Source: Erpetoichthys calabaricus (Eukaryota; Chordata; Cladistia; Polypteriformes; Polypteridae). Taken from it: DNA of 64,000 bases. Shown here in pieces: positions 35,130 to 47,700 of the stretch. How positions within the stretch are numbered: position 1 is the first letter of the stretch; every line of letters begins with the position of its first letter. A program made the translations under genes and the position numbers. The stretch spans positions 73,453,960 to 73,517,959 of the forward strand of contig NC_041409.2 in the NCBI RefSeq assembly GCF_900747795.2, read 5' to 3'. The notes beneath the pieces were generated by a model that did not search any database, was not told the origin of the DNA, and saw nothing but the letters and a program-made list of their open reading frames with translations.

Positions 35130-35686
35130 AGAAGGGCAAGCACAATAAAAACACACATTAATTACTCCATAACAGCCAAAAGGATGTTCATGAAATTTTG
35201 CATGCATTTTATATTTAACCTAACTTAACATATAGAGTTTATGGAGTTTCAAAACTATCATCATGAATAGGGGGTTTAATACAGGGGAAAAACACAACAA
35301 ACAGTAGTTTTGCTCATCTGACATGCTGTATAAATAATTCAATTATTCAACATGCTACCCAGTTTATTAATGTGTGATTAAATATCAACTCATGAAACCA
35401 CACTAAACCAGGAAATACAAAGAAGTAGCAACCATGGTTCCAATCCAGCAAGATGTTACTGCAATTACTGTATGGAATCCAATCCTACACAAAAAGAAAA
35501 AATGTTTGACTCATAATAGGAGAGAGACTAAGTGTTATCAGAGATGTAGTGTAGAAGACAACTGGGACACTAGCATTTCAGCCAAAAATGACAAAAGGAT
35601 CACTATTTTTAAAAACCACAAACATTTGCTTATTTACTTAACAAATTATACATGTATACCAGGACAACGTCGGGTACTTCAGTTAG
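35130..35686 (+). mobile_element. Non-autonomous Helitron remnant
   Basis: The right edge 'acaacgtcgggtacttcagttag' followed by T resembles the common Helitron 3' end (GCCGGGTACTWCAGCTAG then T), with CTAG changed to TTAG. Upstream, 'ctccataacagccaaaagga' and 'tgttcatgaaattttgcatg' are typical of Helitron flanks. The 5' end is not certain. A 100-codon + strand frame inside it has no recognised domain. Confidence 0.45.
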
Positions 35687-38600
35687 TTTACTATAAGCCT
35701 GACACAAAAATAAAAAAATCACAATTTATAAAGTAGTGGATAAAACAATCCTGGTTCAGACTACGATAAAGGTGGTATTTTTTCTATAACAAAAAAGATA
35801 CAACAGGATAACAATTTATAGAAAAGCACTGAGCATACAAGCCAATTCTGTTAAACAGACTGAATTTACCAAGCCATAACACCGAAACAACCCTTGAGAT
35901 GAGTGCTTTATTGAGTGATATTAACTGACAGTAACAGCACTGCTTGTAACGGGCTGATAGCATAATGGGTTGACTTGGTGATGCATCTAAAAGCATATGT
36001 TATGGAATAAATGTTATTTTATGAGGTGGGTGGGTGCACACCATACACATAAAGGTGACACTTCCCATTAGTGACTGAATTACTAGGTACTTACTGGATA
36101 TTTATTTGTTGATAATATTCATATAAGTCATAATGTTTTATTACAATATGTGCTTTATTAAGATTTTTAGTTCTGCTGCACAAAAAGTAAACCAATCACA
36201 TTAATGATTATATGTAATAACTACACACAGATATTTTGTATAACAAACACACACATAGTGTACACATGGATTTAGAAGGTGCAACATAGCAGTTAAAGTA
36301 TTACTCAGTAAAGCCTCAAGTCAGCTGTCCGACTCCAGAATACTGGGAATAATTCTACCACTGTGATTTCTCAAAGCATTGTCTTTCTCTAACTGACTCT
36401 TAATCCATTCATCCATCTCTCTTACATTAGATTTTTTGTTTTTTCAAGAACACAGTTTTACAGTGGAAATATGATTGCCAATATGAGTCAATCACTGTTT
36501 GGAAAGCTGACGGTTTCGGCAAAAAGTTCTCTCCCTTCTACGCTGTCTGCATTTTAGGCTTTTATTCTTTATCCTGTCATTTCATGGTTTACTAGGCATT
36601 GAATTTATATAGATTTCTGATGATATGGAATTAAAATTTATTTTGGCATGGTGGAATATTTTAGAAAAAAAAAACTAAACAGAGAAACCAATAAATAAAC
36701 AAACAATGCCCAAATATCATTGTGATTTTATTAATATAACGCTATTTATTGCTATAATATAACAGTATTTGTTTTTTTTAATTCAATTTTTTCCCAAAGT
36801 ATTCCTACATATTTTTGTGATTCCTGCATAATTAACAAACAATATAATATTTATTCTTAAATATAATTATTTATATATCATAAATAAAATTGGACTATGT
36901 AAAAAAAATAAACAAAACAAAAACATAAATGAATGAACCAAATGACTGACTGAAACTCTGAAATTATATAATTATACCATCAGTCAGCACTTTATTCATT
37001 ACATGCCTTGTGGCAAGAAAAAACCTGCCTTGACCGAGAGCTAACTCTGAAAAAAACCGACAGCTCATGCAATGATTTTTAATTGATAAGACGCTGTCAC
37101 TTGCTAACAAAGCAGAAACAAACACTTATCTTTAAAGAAAAAAAAAAAAACCTTAACAGTTTATAAAATCTTTCAGATCTGTCTGAACTAGCTGTTTAAC
37201 TTGTTTCTAAATAAAATACAGAAAGCGACTCCAAACATTCTCTCATATAACTTATATGGTGTGATTACATGACAATTAATAAAACCTCTCAAAAATATCA
37301 TTTAAATTATTATTACATACAAATGAAAGAATACAGATCATAATAAAATGTGCTGGGAAAACTTACATTTGCGACTATAGTATAGGTAAACTAAACACAA
37401 GTTAACTGCCATAAAATATTTACTGCTTAACCAAATCAAACACTGTTCTAAAACTGAATTATTATACTCCATGATGAATCTCCAAATAAAAATAAACAAT
37501 ACAAGTTTCATATCTGCATGCTGTCAGCACAGTCTGTTTCCTTATAAGCTTCAGGATGACATAGGCTTCCATCGATTATTTAGCTTTAAATTGAGAGACT
37601 ATTTTAAGCCTCACTAACAGTGTCCTTTCCGCTAATTTAATCCCTGTGCAGCTGATGTGGTTATTTCTTCCAAGAAAATCGAGATTTCCATGTAACTCTA
37701 AACCCACATCGCTCCCTTTTTTAATGGGGGACACTGCTCTTCACATATCTCTGGAATGAGCCAGCACTGGTTTGTGTGTGTGGGGTCCTTACAAAGAATG
37801 CGAGGGGAGCCCTCACAGAATGACCAATTAGGTTCAGGTTTAAAACGACCGATTTATATGGGATATCCAACCCTTCCTATCAGGCCCAGCTGCTCAGGAG
37901 CCAGGCTGCAGTGTGAATTCCTCACCCTGACGTAGAAGCCAGCAGGAATAAGCACTCCATTGTTTTTCTTTTATAGTCACCATAAGCCAGCAACCTAAAT
38001 TACTCCATTTAACAAAAAACAGCTGCTAGGAGTTTCTCCAACATTTTAAAACAAATCAAACACACTAATCCTAATAATGGCCACTTCAGCTCCTGCGTAT
38101 TTCAAGGTAGGATTGACAAGGCTGTTGGTGGTTTTGTCATGGATGTTTTTTAAAATTGTTTAGCTGATACAGTTTTGAAAAATGTGTATTTATTTGTCTA
38201 TCTGCCAAAATTTATGTAAAAATAATAAATAAAACTTACAATGTATAAAATATACATGAAAAAGTGCTAACAAACTTTCTCCATTTCTTAACATTATAAA
38301 AAATGAAATGACCCCTAGCATTCCCTGTGTATATTAAAGACTTTCTTTATAATACTGAAGAAGTCTAGAGATGGACAGTCAGTGTCATAGGTGACTATTT
38401 TGTTGCAGGCTGAAGGAGTTAATTCTTGTCCTCCTAACATTCCTCCAGCTTGGATTTCACCGCCACACTGATGAACTCCAACTTGGGTTTCAGTTTACTG
38501 TTTACATAAAAGTGGGACTTCAGAAGAGACCTGTTGTACGTGGTACTGCTTGTCTCATTTAAATTTAAGCCAGGTCTCAAAGCCATGTAGACTGATAATA

Positions 38601-40489
38601 AACATGAGGTTTGAAAGAGGACGATGCTAGAATTGCATGAGAATTTAGGGCCCTAGATTTGAAATCATACAAACACAGATTTGTAATTTATCTTGATTTA
38701 CCTTAAAGGCTTAAGTATACAGATATTAAGGGAAAAAGGAAAGGCTGCCTACACAATCCTGCTGCTCATAAAGATGAAAGCAAACAAGTTTTATTGTGCT
38801 AACAAAACTACTAAGATTAAAATCAACACTCTATATTACTTTAGTTCATTTTAATGAAAAAATGCTTTATTCCTTTCATCGGGGTTTCTTACTGAAAGAA
38901 ATATTGTCAGCCATATGTTTAAATGCTATTGCTACAAAGTTCATTTGTGTAGTTAAATGTAAAGCTCAGTTTCAGCCCAGGCTGTAAAGAATCACATGTT
39001 TCTGCTAATATATAAAACATACAAATAAATACATACATACATACATTTTATTGACCCATTCTGGCTGAAATACCCAATGGTAACCAAGATACAAATTATA
39101 AAATGCATGCACACAAATAGCTAGATTCATCAATATTGTTTAGAAGTTATTTCTCGGGTTTATCAATTATCAGTCTATATATGTGAATTTCCCCTTGGGA
39201 TTAATAAAGTATCTATCTATAGCATGTATTTTGTAGTGTAACATTGGAATGTAACATTTTTATTCATTTATGCCTAGTCTGGATTCATTAAATCACATTT
39301 AATTTTCAACCCTTTAAAATATACAACATTAATGAATTTCATAAATGCTCTAATAAGGTGGGGTTCACAGATGGTGAAACAAAAACACAAAATCAACATA
39401 AAACAATGAATTTCTATAATCTTCCATTATAGCGTCTAGTCAGAGAGATGCAGAGATGCCTCTGTCCAGTCAGGTGACAGCCACTTGCTCACCTCAAAAT
39501 ATATTTTTTGTTGTATCCCACAACACTTTCCCACGGGCTATAATAAACATCTTTTTCATGATAATCATACAATATACATATTTAGATAATATACTACAAC
39601 ACCAACAACTCAGCAGGCAAATCTTACAAAAATTCTTGTAGTATGCATGTGCTTTTTTTTAAGCCATCACTGTATTTCAGCTATTAAAAAAAACTCATGT
39701 TTCATTAATTGTAGAACTTATGACACTTCACATACTCTATGACTCAATTAATTGGGCATGTGGGACATTTTCCTAAGCTGAGGGAAGATGAAGGTTGATG
39801 CATTTTAAATAAATATAAATAATTTTGTCTAAATATACAGTGAAAAGCCAAAAAAAAAATCAAACAGGCTTGATCACAGAGCTATATAGTTTGCTATAAC
39901 ATGAAAAACTTACTGTAAATCTACAATAATACCTTGTGATAACAGGGTGGCCAATGAAAACGCAAAATGCTTAAAATATAAAAATGCTTAAATATAAAAT
40001 ATGCAAGCATTTACAGGCAACAATTTAATTTAGATATTTCACTTAATAGCAAGTCTTAAATGTGCAATAATACTGTTACAGTATATAAGGGAAGAATGAC
40101 TGAGTTTGATTCTGGAAGGTGGCGGGCTTTCTTAATTACCAAGCTTTAAAATCTGTGGTTAACTCAAATTTATAAACATGCTTCTGGATTAATTCACTTT
40201 TTTTCCTTAAATGTACATTCACACAGGGGTATAATGTTTCCTAGTATTTCATAACTCTATGGTTATATTCACTCATATTTTAAACTTTTCAATAAAAAAC
40301 ACAATACTCTTTAACAGCACATTTACAGTCTCAATCTCACCATTAAAAACTTAACACTTGCTGCTAACTAAATAGTTCCAAATATGAGACAGTCACAAAG
40401 TACTGAAAAAGACTGAATCAAGCAAAATTATCATAAGTGCTTAAAAAATATAAAAATAAATATATAGTTTTTTTAAAAAGTATGTCCAG
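35687..40489 (-). other. Long MNAT1 intron stretch, AT-rich
   Basis: No exon was recognised. It holds a short TACA microsatellite at about 39030-39052 and a retroposon tail 'aatttccccttgggattaat' ending in CTAT repeats at about 39185-39220. The block 37500-38120 is listed separately. Confidence 0.5.
37500..38120. promoter_or_regulatory. Candidate conserved non-coding block
   Basis: This 620-bp block has balanced composition, no simple repeats, no open frame and no transposon features, within several kb of very AT-rich intron. In vertebrates MNAT1 sits beside the SIX6-SIX1-SIX4 cluster, whose enhancers can lie in neighbouring introns, so a developmental enhancer is a reasonable inference. I cannot show conservation from this sequence alone. 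Confidence 0.35.
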
Positions 40490-41275
40490 AAATTTTCAAA
40501 CACCTTCCAAAAGTTTAGAAATCGACTTTGATTGGATTTTTTATTAGGAGCGTCCTTTACAGATATGGTTTGGGTATATCACAAATACAAAAGTTTGCCC
40601 ATTTGTCAATATGTCTGGGGACTGTCTTTTTCTGTCATGAAGGCTACTTAGAACAGGTAAATATCGAGGCCCCATGGCATTATGAATTCACAGATTTCTT
40701 TCAAAATTTTGCAGAACAAGATGCTATACCTTCTCTTCACACACAGAGTTGTAAGGAAATTTTTCAACATGACAATGACCCCACACATTATTCTAAGGAC
40801 ACTGCTGCATTCTTAAGTCACAACAAACTGAAAATACTGGATTAGCCAAGTATGTCACCTGGCCTCAACCCTGTTGAATACCTGTGAGGAATTTTGAAGA
40901 CATACATTGTGCAGCACTCTGCATCAAATGTCAGGGCATTTAAGGAAGTCATCCTCCAGGACTGGAACACAACATACGTGACAATGTGCCATGAACTTGT
41001 ACACTCAATGCCTAGAAAGATCAGTGCAGTACTAAAAAATAGAATATTCCCTTTTCTGTACAATTTAACCAAGAATGTACTCATTTTTACCATCCTGAAT
41101 TCAATGAATGTTGCCTAATTTAACTATTTTCCAGTTATTGATGCCATATTTTTCTATGTTGTTGTTAAATATAAGTTTAATAAACTAAAAATCTGTTACC
41201 TTTCCAGGAATACTAATGGTCACAATTTAGACATACAAATATATATTTATGTTCATAGGGGGAGTACTCATTTAT
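40490..41275 (+). mobile_element. Tc1-like transposon, 3' half
   Basis: The + strand encodes broken C-terminal transposase: IFQHDNDPTHYSKDTAAFL with the second catalytic D, then SPGLNPVEYL where the glutamate is kept, then AFKEVILQDWNTTYV. Stops interrupt it (TAG at 40843-40845 and TGA within YL-GILK). The right edge near 41275 ends 'catttatcctgtacactgta'. The N-terminal half is absent. Confidence 0.8.
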
Positions 41276-42461
41276 CCTGTACACTGTAACTTGAACACAG
41301 CAGTGTTTCAACCCCAGTGCTGTGTAATAAGGAAAGAAATAAGTTATACCTAGACCAGGAACGAGTTCTTTATGCAAAGACCAACTTAATTAGTTTAAGA
41401 TAACTTTAAACTTTGCAATAAGAAAGTTATTAATGCAAATGACTTCTTATTAAAGTCTACATTCCTCTACATTTAAAAGGAGGCATTTTATATTGCCAGT
41501 GCTTCTACATCAAGTTACCTTCATTCTGCTATATAATGCAATTTCTATGTAAGAGTGCTAAAAGCTACAATCCAGTGTAACTGAAGGAATTTGAAAGAAT
41601 TAAAAAGTTATCAAACTCTGGCGATTCTTTAATTTGCTGGTTGTATAAGTTAATCAAGCATGTAATTATTACATATTAATTTATCAACATCCCTAGAGAA
41701 CTGAATAAAATGGAAAGGATAATTAGGTTCAGGTGGTTTAATATTTTGGTTAGAAATGATTTAGGTCAATTCTGACTAATATAAATCTGAAAAGCCTTAC
41801 AAACCAAACCAATTTTAATACTCTGGGGATCCAGTAAACCCTATATATGCCCAAACTATCCAAATGTTTGTAATAGTAGTCAGACTTTACTGCAAAATCT
41901 TTTTAGGAGCCTGGCATAAAATTTTATGTGAAGTGAAAAACAACTGGAACTGCAAGTCTTTGTAACTTCACAATCAGAAAGCCGATAGGTAAAAATGCAA
42001 TTAATGGAAGAATGGCATGGCACAAAATCTGCCCCAGTAATATGAACTTTTAAGTTTGCCATACAGAAAAATTAAAAAGTTGAACATTTTGTTTGACACT
42101 GTCCCTTTTTAATTTGTCTAGACAAAAGCCAACATTATACTCTACAATGTGAAACACATACCAGTGCTTAGGCTGGTTGACATTAACACCAAGGTTTGTA
42201 GAATTTTTTCAGTATTAAAACTATCAAAGAAGGTAATATGAATTCTGTTCTGTATCAAGAGTACAGGTGGATTATACAGGAAAAAAATGATTTCAAACAT
42301 ACAAATACACATTTAAATATACCCAAGTGACCACTTGTCCAAGGTGGCAATGTGATTTTATACAGGGCATTTGGTGTTATACAGTATAACCTTTCTTAAG
42401 AAATTAACTAAATACATTCGACAATTAAGTGTCATTTGTTCACTGAATGTTTACTGATCTA
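41276..42461 (-). other. MNAT1 intron, nothing recognised
   Basis: AT-rich, no exon or clear repeat. Confidence 0.45.
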
Positions 42462-42474
42462 ATGTTTAAAGTTC

Positions 42475-42756
42475 ATGGAGTTTGCATGTTCTCCCCGTGT
42501 CTACGTGGGTTTCCTCCGGGCGCTCCGGTTTCCTCCCACAGTCCAAAGACATGCAGGTTAGGTGGATTGGCGATTCTAAATTGGCCCTAGTGTGTGCTTG
42601 GTGTGTGGGTGTGTTTGTGTGTGTCCTGCGGTGGGTTGGCACCCTGCCCGGGATTGGCTCCTGCCTTGTGCCCTGTGTTGGCTGGGATTGGCTCCAGCAG
42701 ACCCCCCGTGACCCTGTGTTCGGATTCAGCGGGTTGGAAAATGGATGGATGGATGG
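42475..42756 (+). mobile_element. Young 5'-truncated retroposon (SINE body, RTE-type GGAT tail)
   Basis: The body 'ggagtttgcatgttctcccc' to 'ctggctccagcagacccc'-type text ends in GGAT repeats. It is flanked by perfect 13-bp target duplications ATGTTTAAAGTTC at 42462-42474 and 42757-42769. The tRNA-like head present at 17395 is missing, so it is 5'-truncated. The GGAT tail matches that of the Rex3-like LINE at 12797, which suggests that LINE type as its mobilising partner. Confidence 0.9.
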
Positions 42757-42811
42757 ATGTTTAAAGTTCTGATAACTCTGTAGAAATATAGTGTATCATT
42801 TTATTTATGTA

Positions 42812-44521
42812 CCGTGCATCCAGAAGATATTCACAGCGCATCACTTTTTCCATATTTTGTTATGTTACAGCCTTATACCAAAATGGATTAAATTCATTTT
42901 TTTCCTCAGAATTCTACACACAACACCCCATAATGACAACGTGAAAAATGTTTACTTGAGGTTTTTGCAAATTTATTAAAAATAAAAAAAAACTGAGAAA
43001 TCACATGTACATAAGTATTCACAGCCTTTGCCATGAAGCTCAAAATTGCACTCAGGTGCATCCTGTTTCCCCTGATCAACCTTGAGATGATATTCACAGC
43101 CTTTGCTCAATACTTTGTCGATGCACCTTTGGCAGCAATTACAGCCTCAAGTCTTTTTGAATATGATGCCACAAGCTTGGCACACCTATCCTTGGCCAGT
43201 TTCGCCCATTCGCAGCACCTCTCAAGCTCCATCAGGTTGGATGGGAAACGTTGGTGCACAACCATTTTAAGATCTCTCCAGAGATGTTCAATCAGATTCA
43301 AGTCTGGGCTCTGGCTGGGCCACTCAAGGACATTCACAGAGTTGTCCTGAAGCTACTCCTTTGATATCTTGGCTGTGTGCTTAGGGTCGTTGTCCTGCTG
43401 AAAGATGAACCGTCGCCCCAGTCTGAGGTCAAGAGCGCTCTGGAGCAGGTTTTCATCCAGGATGTCTCTGTACATTGCTGCAGTCATCTTTCCCTTTATC
43501 CTGACTAGTCTCCCAGTCCCTGCCGCTGAAAAACATCCCCACAGCATGATGCTGCCACCACCATGCTTCACTGTAGGGATGGTATTGGCCTGGTGATGAG
43601 CGGTGCCTGGTTTCCTCCAAACGTGATGCCTCACATTCACACCAAAGAGTTCAATCTTTGTCTCATCAGACCAGAGAATTTTCTTTCTCATGGCCTGAGA
43701 GTCCTTCAGGTGCCTTTTGGCAAATTCCAGGCGGGTTGCCATGTGCCTTTTACTAAGGAGTGGCTTCCATCTGGCCACTCTACCATACAGGCCTGATTGG
43801 TGGATTGCTGCAGAGATGGTTGTCCTTCTGGAAGGTTCTCCTCTCTCCACAGAGGACCTCTGGAGCTCTGACAAAGTGACCATTGGGTTCTTGGTCACCT
43901 CCTTGACTAAGGCCATTCTCCCCCAATCACTCAGTTTAGATGGCCGGCCAGCTCTAGGAAGAGTCCTGGTGGTTTCGAACTTCTTCCACTTATGGATGAT
44001 GGAGGCCACTGTGCTCATTGGGACCTTCAAAGCAGCAGAAATTTTTCTGTAACCTTCCCCAGATTTATGCCTCGAGACAATCCTGTCTCGGAGGTCTACA
44101 GACAATTCCTTTGACTTCATGCTTGGTTTGTGCTCTGACATGAACTGTCAACTGTGGGACCTTATATAGACAGGTGTGTGCCTTTCCAAATCATGTCCAA
44201 TCAACTGAATTTACCACAGGTGGACTCCAATTAAGCTGCAGAAGCATCTCAAGGTTGATCAGGGGAAACAGGATGCACCTGAGCGCAATTTTGAGCTTCA
44301 TGGCAAAGGCTGTGAATACCTATGTACATGTGCTTTCTCAATTTTTTTATTTTTAATAAATTTGCAAAAATCTCAAGTAAACTTTTTTCACGTTGTCTTT
44401 ATGGGGTGTTGTGTGTAGAATTCTGAGGAAAAAAATGAATTTAATCCATTTTGGAATAAGGCTGTAACATAACAAAATGTGGAAAAACTGATGCGCTGTG
44501 AATACTTTCCTGATGCGCTGT
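42812..44521 (-). mobile_element. Tc1-like transposon, nearly whole, one stop in transposase
   Basis: Same family as 31705-33342, opposite orientation. Left end CCGTGCATCCAGAAGATATT after TA at 42810-42811; right end near 44521. The transposase starts at 44141 (MSEHKPSMKSKELSVDLRDR) and is open for 262 codons to TAG at 43355-43353, then continues in the same frame to AAKGASTKY at 43107. The DNA-binding part, [20 protein letters not shown] and LIEHLWRDLK show all three catalytic DDE residues present. A 6-bp in-frame deletion removes two residues after RCC. The TAG replaces the codon after KISKE, where Tc1 relatives have tryptophan. Confidence 0.96.
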
Positions 44522-44755
44522 GAATACTTTCAATTTTTTAAATTGAGAGCAAAAACAGAAAATACTGTGAGTTTCCAGGCTATGCTGTTGCAAAATTCAG
44601 TAAACCTTTTAAACTACATTTGTAACAAATTAAATCAAATGATTATGCTACCACAAGAGCCTGATGCGAATATACAGCATATACTTCTTCACAGTAAACA
44701 AACGTGAACATTTAACACACCTACAGTGAAGATTTTGTTAATTTACTTTGATATA

Positions 44756-47700
44756 CAGGTGCTGGTCATAAAATTAGAATATCATGACAAAGTTGATTTA
44801 TTTCAGTAATTCCATTCAAAAAGTGAAACTTGTATAATAGATTCATTCATTACACACAGACTGATGTATTTCAAATGTTTATTTCTTTTAATGTTGATGA
44901 TTATAACTGACAACTAATGAAAGTCCCAAATTCAGTTTCTTGGAAAATTAAAATATCAATTAAGACCAATGCAAAAAAAGGATTTTTAGAAATGTTGGCC
45001 AACTGAAAGGTATGAACATGAAAAGTATGAGCATGTACAGCACTCAATATTTAGTTGGGGCTCCTTTGGCCTGGATTACTGGAGCAATGCGGTGTGGCAT
45101 GGAGTCGATCAGTCTGTGGCACTGCTCAGGTGTTATGAGAGCCCATGTTGCTCTGATAGTGGCCTTCAGCTCTTCTGAACTAGGGGGCTCCGCCCCCTGC
45201 TCGCTTCGCTCACCAACCCCTGGCGTTGGGGCATGACAAAGAGTGAGATGTATGAATTAGATATAGAATAGTGTGCAGGTTTGGATGATGCCTATATAAA
45301 TACAAAATAGAGTGTTTGGCATAGAGTAATGTTTTATTGGAATATTTCTCTGTATACAACATTAGTAGTAAAGATGGTGTCTTGTCTTTGAATGAGTCTT
45401 CCTTGGCATGGATCATTTTTAATTTTAACTTTAATGTGAGATGAACGTCGAACACATGAGAAGGCAAAATAAAGTTGTCCATGTCCAAAAACGGGTTCAG
45501 AGAGGTAGATGCTAACCTTGTCCATGGTTTGTCCTTGTGATTTGTTGCTGGTCATGGCAAATGTAGGTTTAATGGGGAACTGTCGGTGTTTCAATGTAAA
45601 AGGTAATTCTAGGTCAGAACTCGTAAGGTCAATTCCAAGAATGAGAACAGTATTGTTAGCATGTGAATCTGAAAGAACTGTTGCTTGAATAACATCGTGT
45701 GTTATGGTGTTGACGACTAACCGTGTGCCATTGCATAAACCCTGTTTAGTGTTAAGGTTTCTTAATAGCATGATTATTGTTCCGTTTTTAAGGGTAAGGT
45801 TGTGTTGTGGTCATTCGTCCGGGTTAATAGTGTTCAAATATTCTAATGGGAAATTCAGATGTTCATTGTCGTCATCAGAGTCAACTTTGTCAGAGCTTAG
45901 AAAGAGCCGTGTCTCTCCAGGAAGTAATGAAATGACCTGGTTAATAATGTGATTAACATTAATATTTTCTGGACATAATATAGTGCGTTGTGTTAACCAC
46001 ATATGCGAAAGCAGTATGGGCCATTGCCTTTTGGTGGCCTGATATGTACTCCGGTAGATGCAAAAGCAAATGAACTATTGTAGGATCTAATGCAGTTCAT
46101 AAAGTTTTTACTTTCAGGCACATCCTTAGTTAGAAGCTTCTGTAGATATTCAGGATATGAATGTAAAGGAGGCAGTCTAATCTGCCCCTTTTGACAACAA
46201 CGTGTAAATTCATTATTTGTATTGCCAGTTGTTTCTTCTGTGAAGTTAAGTGAATGACAATGATTGCAAATGACATTCATTAATCCCAATGAATTTTCCT
46301 CAATAGTGGACTCATTATTGAAAGCGTTGTCAGCCAACTGGCGTAAGCGTTTAGCAGACGTCTGGTGTTGATGTCTGCGACGGGCATGTTTTGCTTGTGG
46401 TGTTTGAGTGCCGCGTTGTTGCATGTCCATTATTTGTGACGTGCTATTTTTGATTTTTAATTGATCCGCCTCCGGTTTGCGCAAAGTCCGTTTCACTCTA
46501 CGTCGTGCATTGTTTGTATCGTGCCTTGTCCGTTTTTGTATGTCGGTCAGTTGAGCTTTCTGCTTTTTGAGTCCCGCTTGCTTGTTTTCTGGCCGGTCAT
46601 ATGCGCGTTGCTTTGCTCCCTTTTTTGTATGTCTGAGACGCAAGCTCTTTCTTTTGAAATCGTGCTTGTTTTGATGCAGCACTTTGAGACGCGCGCTGTA
46701 TGCATCTAATTAAGGAGGATCGCACTCACTGTTAATATGGAGCCTTTTCTCCAGTTCAACGGTTAATAGTGCTTTATTTTAATGAGATCCACCTATGCTG
46801 CCTAGTGTGAAGGTTTTGAGATGACGTATGTTTAATATGGACGTTTCCTTTAGATATGTGGCTTTGGGTGTCACTTCTTATTGATTTGGGGGGGGGGGTG
46901 TGGGTGAGGATTGTTGATGAGCGAGCGTCTTCTTTCGTTTTGTGTTCCAGGGGCTTGTTGAATCCCCCTCTTTGTGTGTGTCCCGTCCGTTGCTTGTAGG
47001 GTGTGTGGGGTGGTTTTGTGTTCTTTTTTTTTGTGTTCCAGGGGCTTGTTAAATCCCCCTCTTGGTGTGTATCCCGTCCGCCCTTTCTTGCGCCTGCGCA
47101 GTACGTCTTTTTGCAGCTACGGCCCATGGCCGGATGTGCCTGCGTCCATCATCCGGTTTAGCATTCTCGGTTAGTAATATGGATTGTTGGGTCTGGCGTA
47201 TTGCATCTTCCTCTTCACAATACCCCATAGACTTTCTATGGGGTTAAGGTCAGGCGAGTTTGCTGGCCAATCAAGAACAGGGATACCATGGTCCTTAAAC
47301 CAGGTACTGGTAGCTTTGGCACTGTGTGCAGGTGCCAGGTCCTGTTGGAAAATGAAATCTGCATCTCCATAAAGTTCGTCAGCAGCAGGAAGCATGAAGT
47401 GCTCCAACACTTCCTGGTAGACGGCTGCGTTGACCTTGGACCTCAGAAAACACAATGGACCAACACCAGCAGATGACATGGCACACCAAACCATCACTGA
47501 CTGTGGAAATTTTACCCTGGACCTCACGCAACGTGGATTCTGTGCCTCTCCTCTCTTCCTCCAGACTCTGGGACCTTGATTTCCAAAGGAAATGCAAAAT
47601 TTACTTTCATCAGAGAACATAACTTTGGACCACTCAGCAGCAGTCCAAAGGCGAGACACTTCTGACGCTGTCTCTTGTTCAAGAGTGGCTTGACACAAGG

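Noticed and set aside
46774-47127. 117-codon minus-strand frame in the Helitron 5' part
   Set aside because: Made of the tandem GC-rich repeat and leader; no conserved residues.
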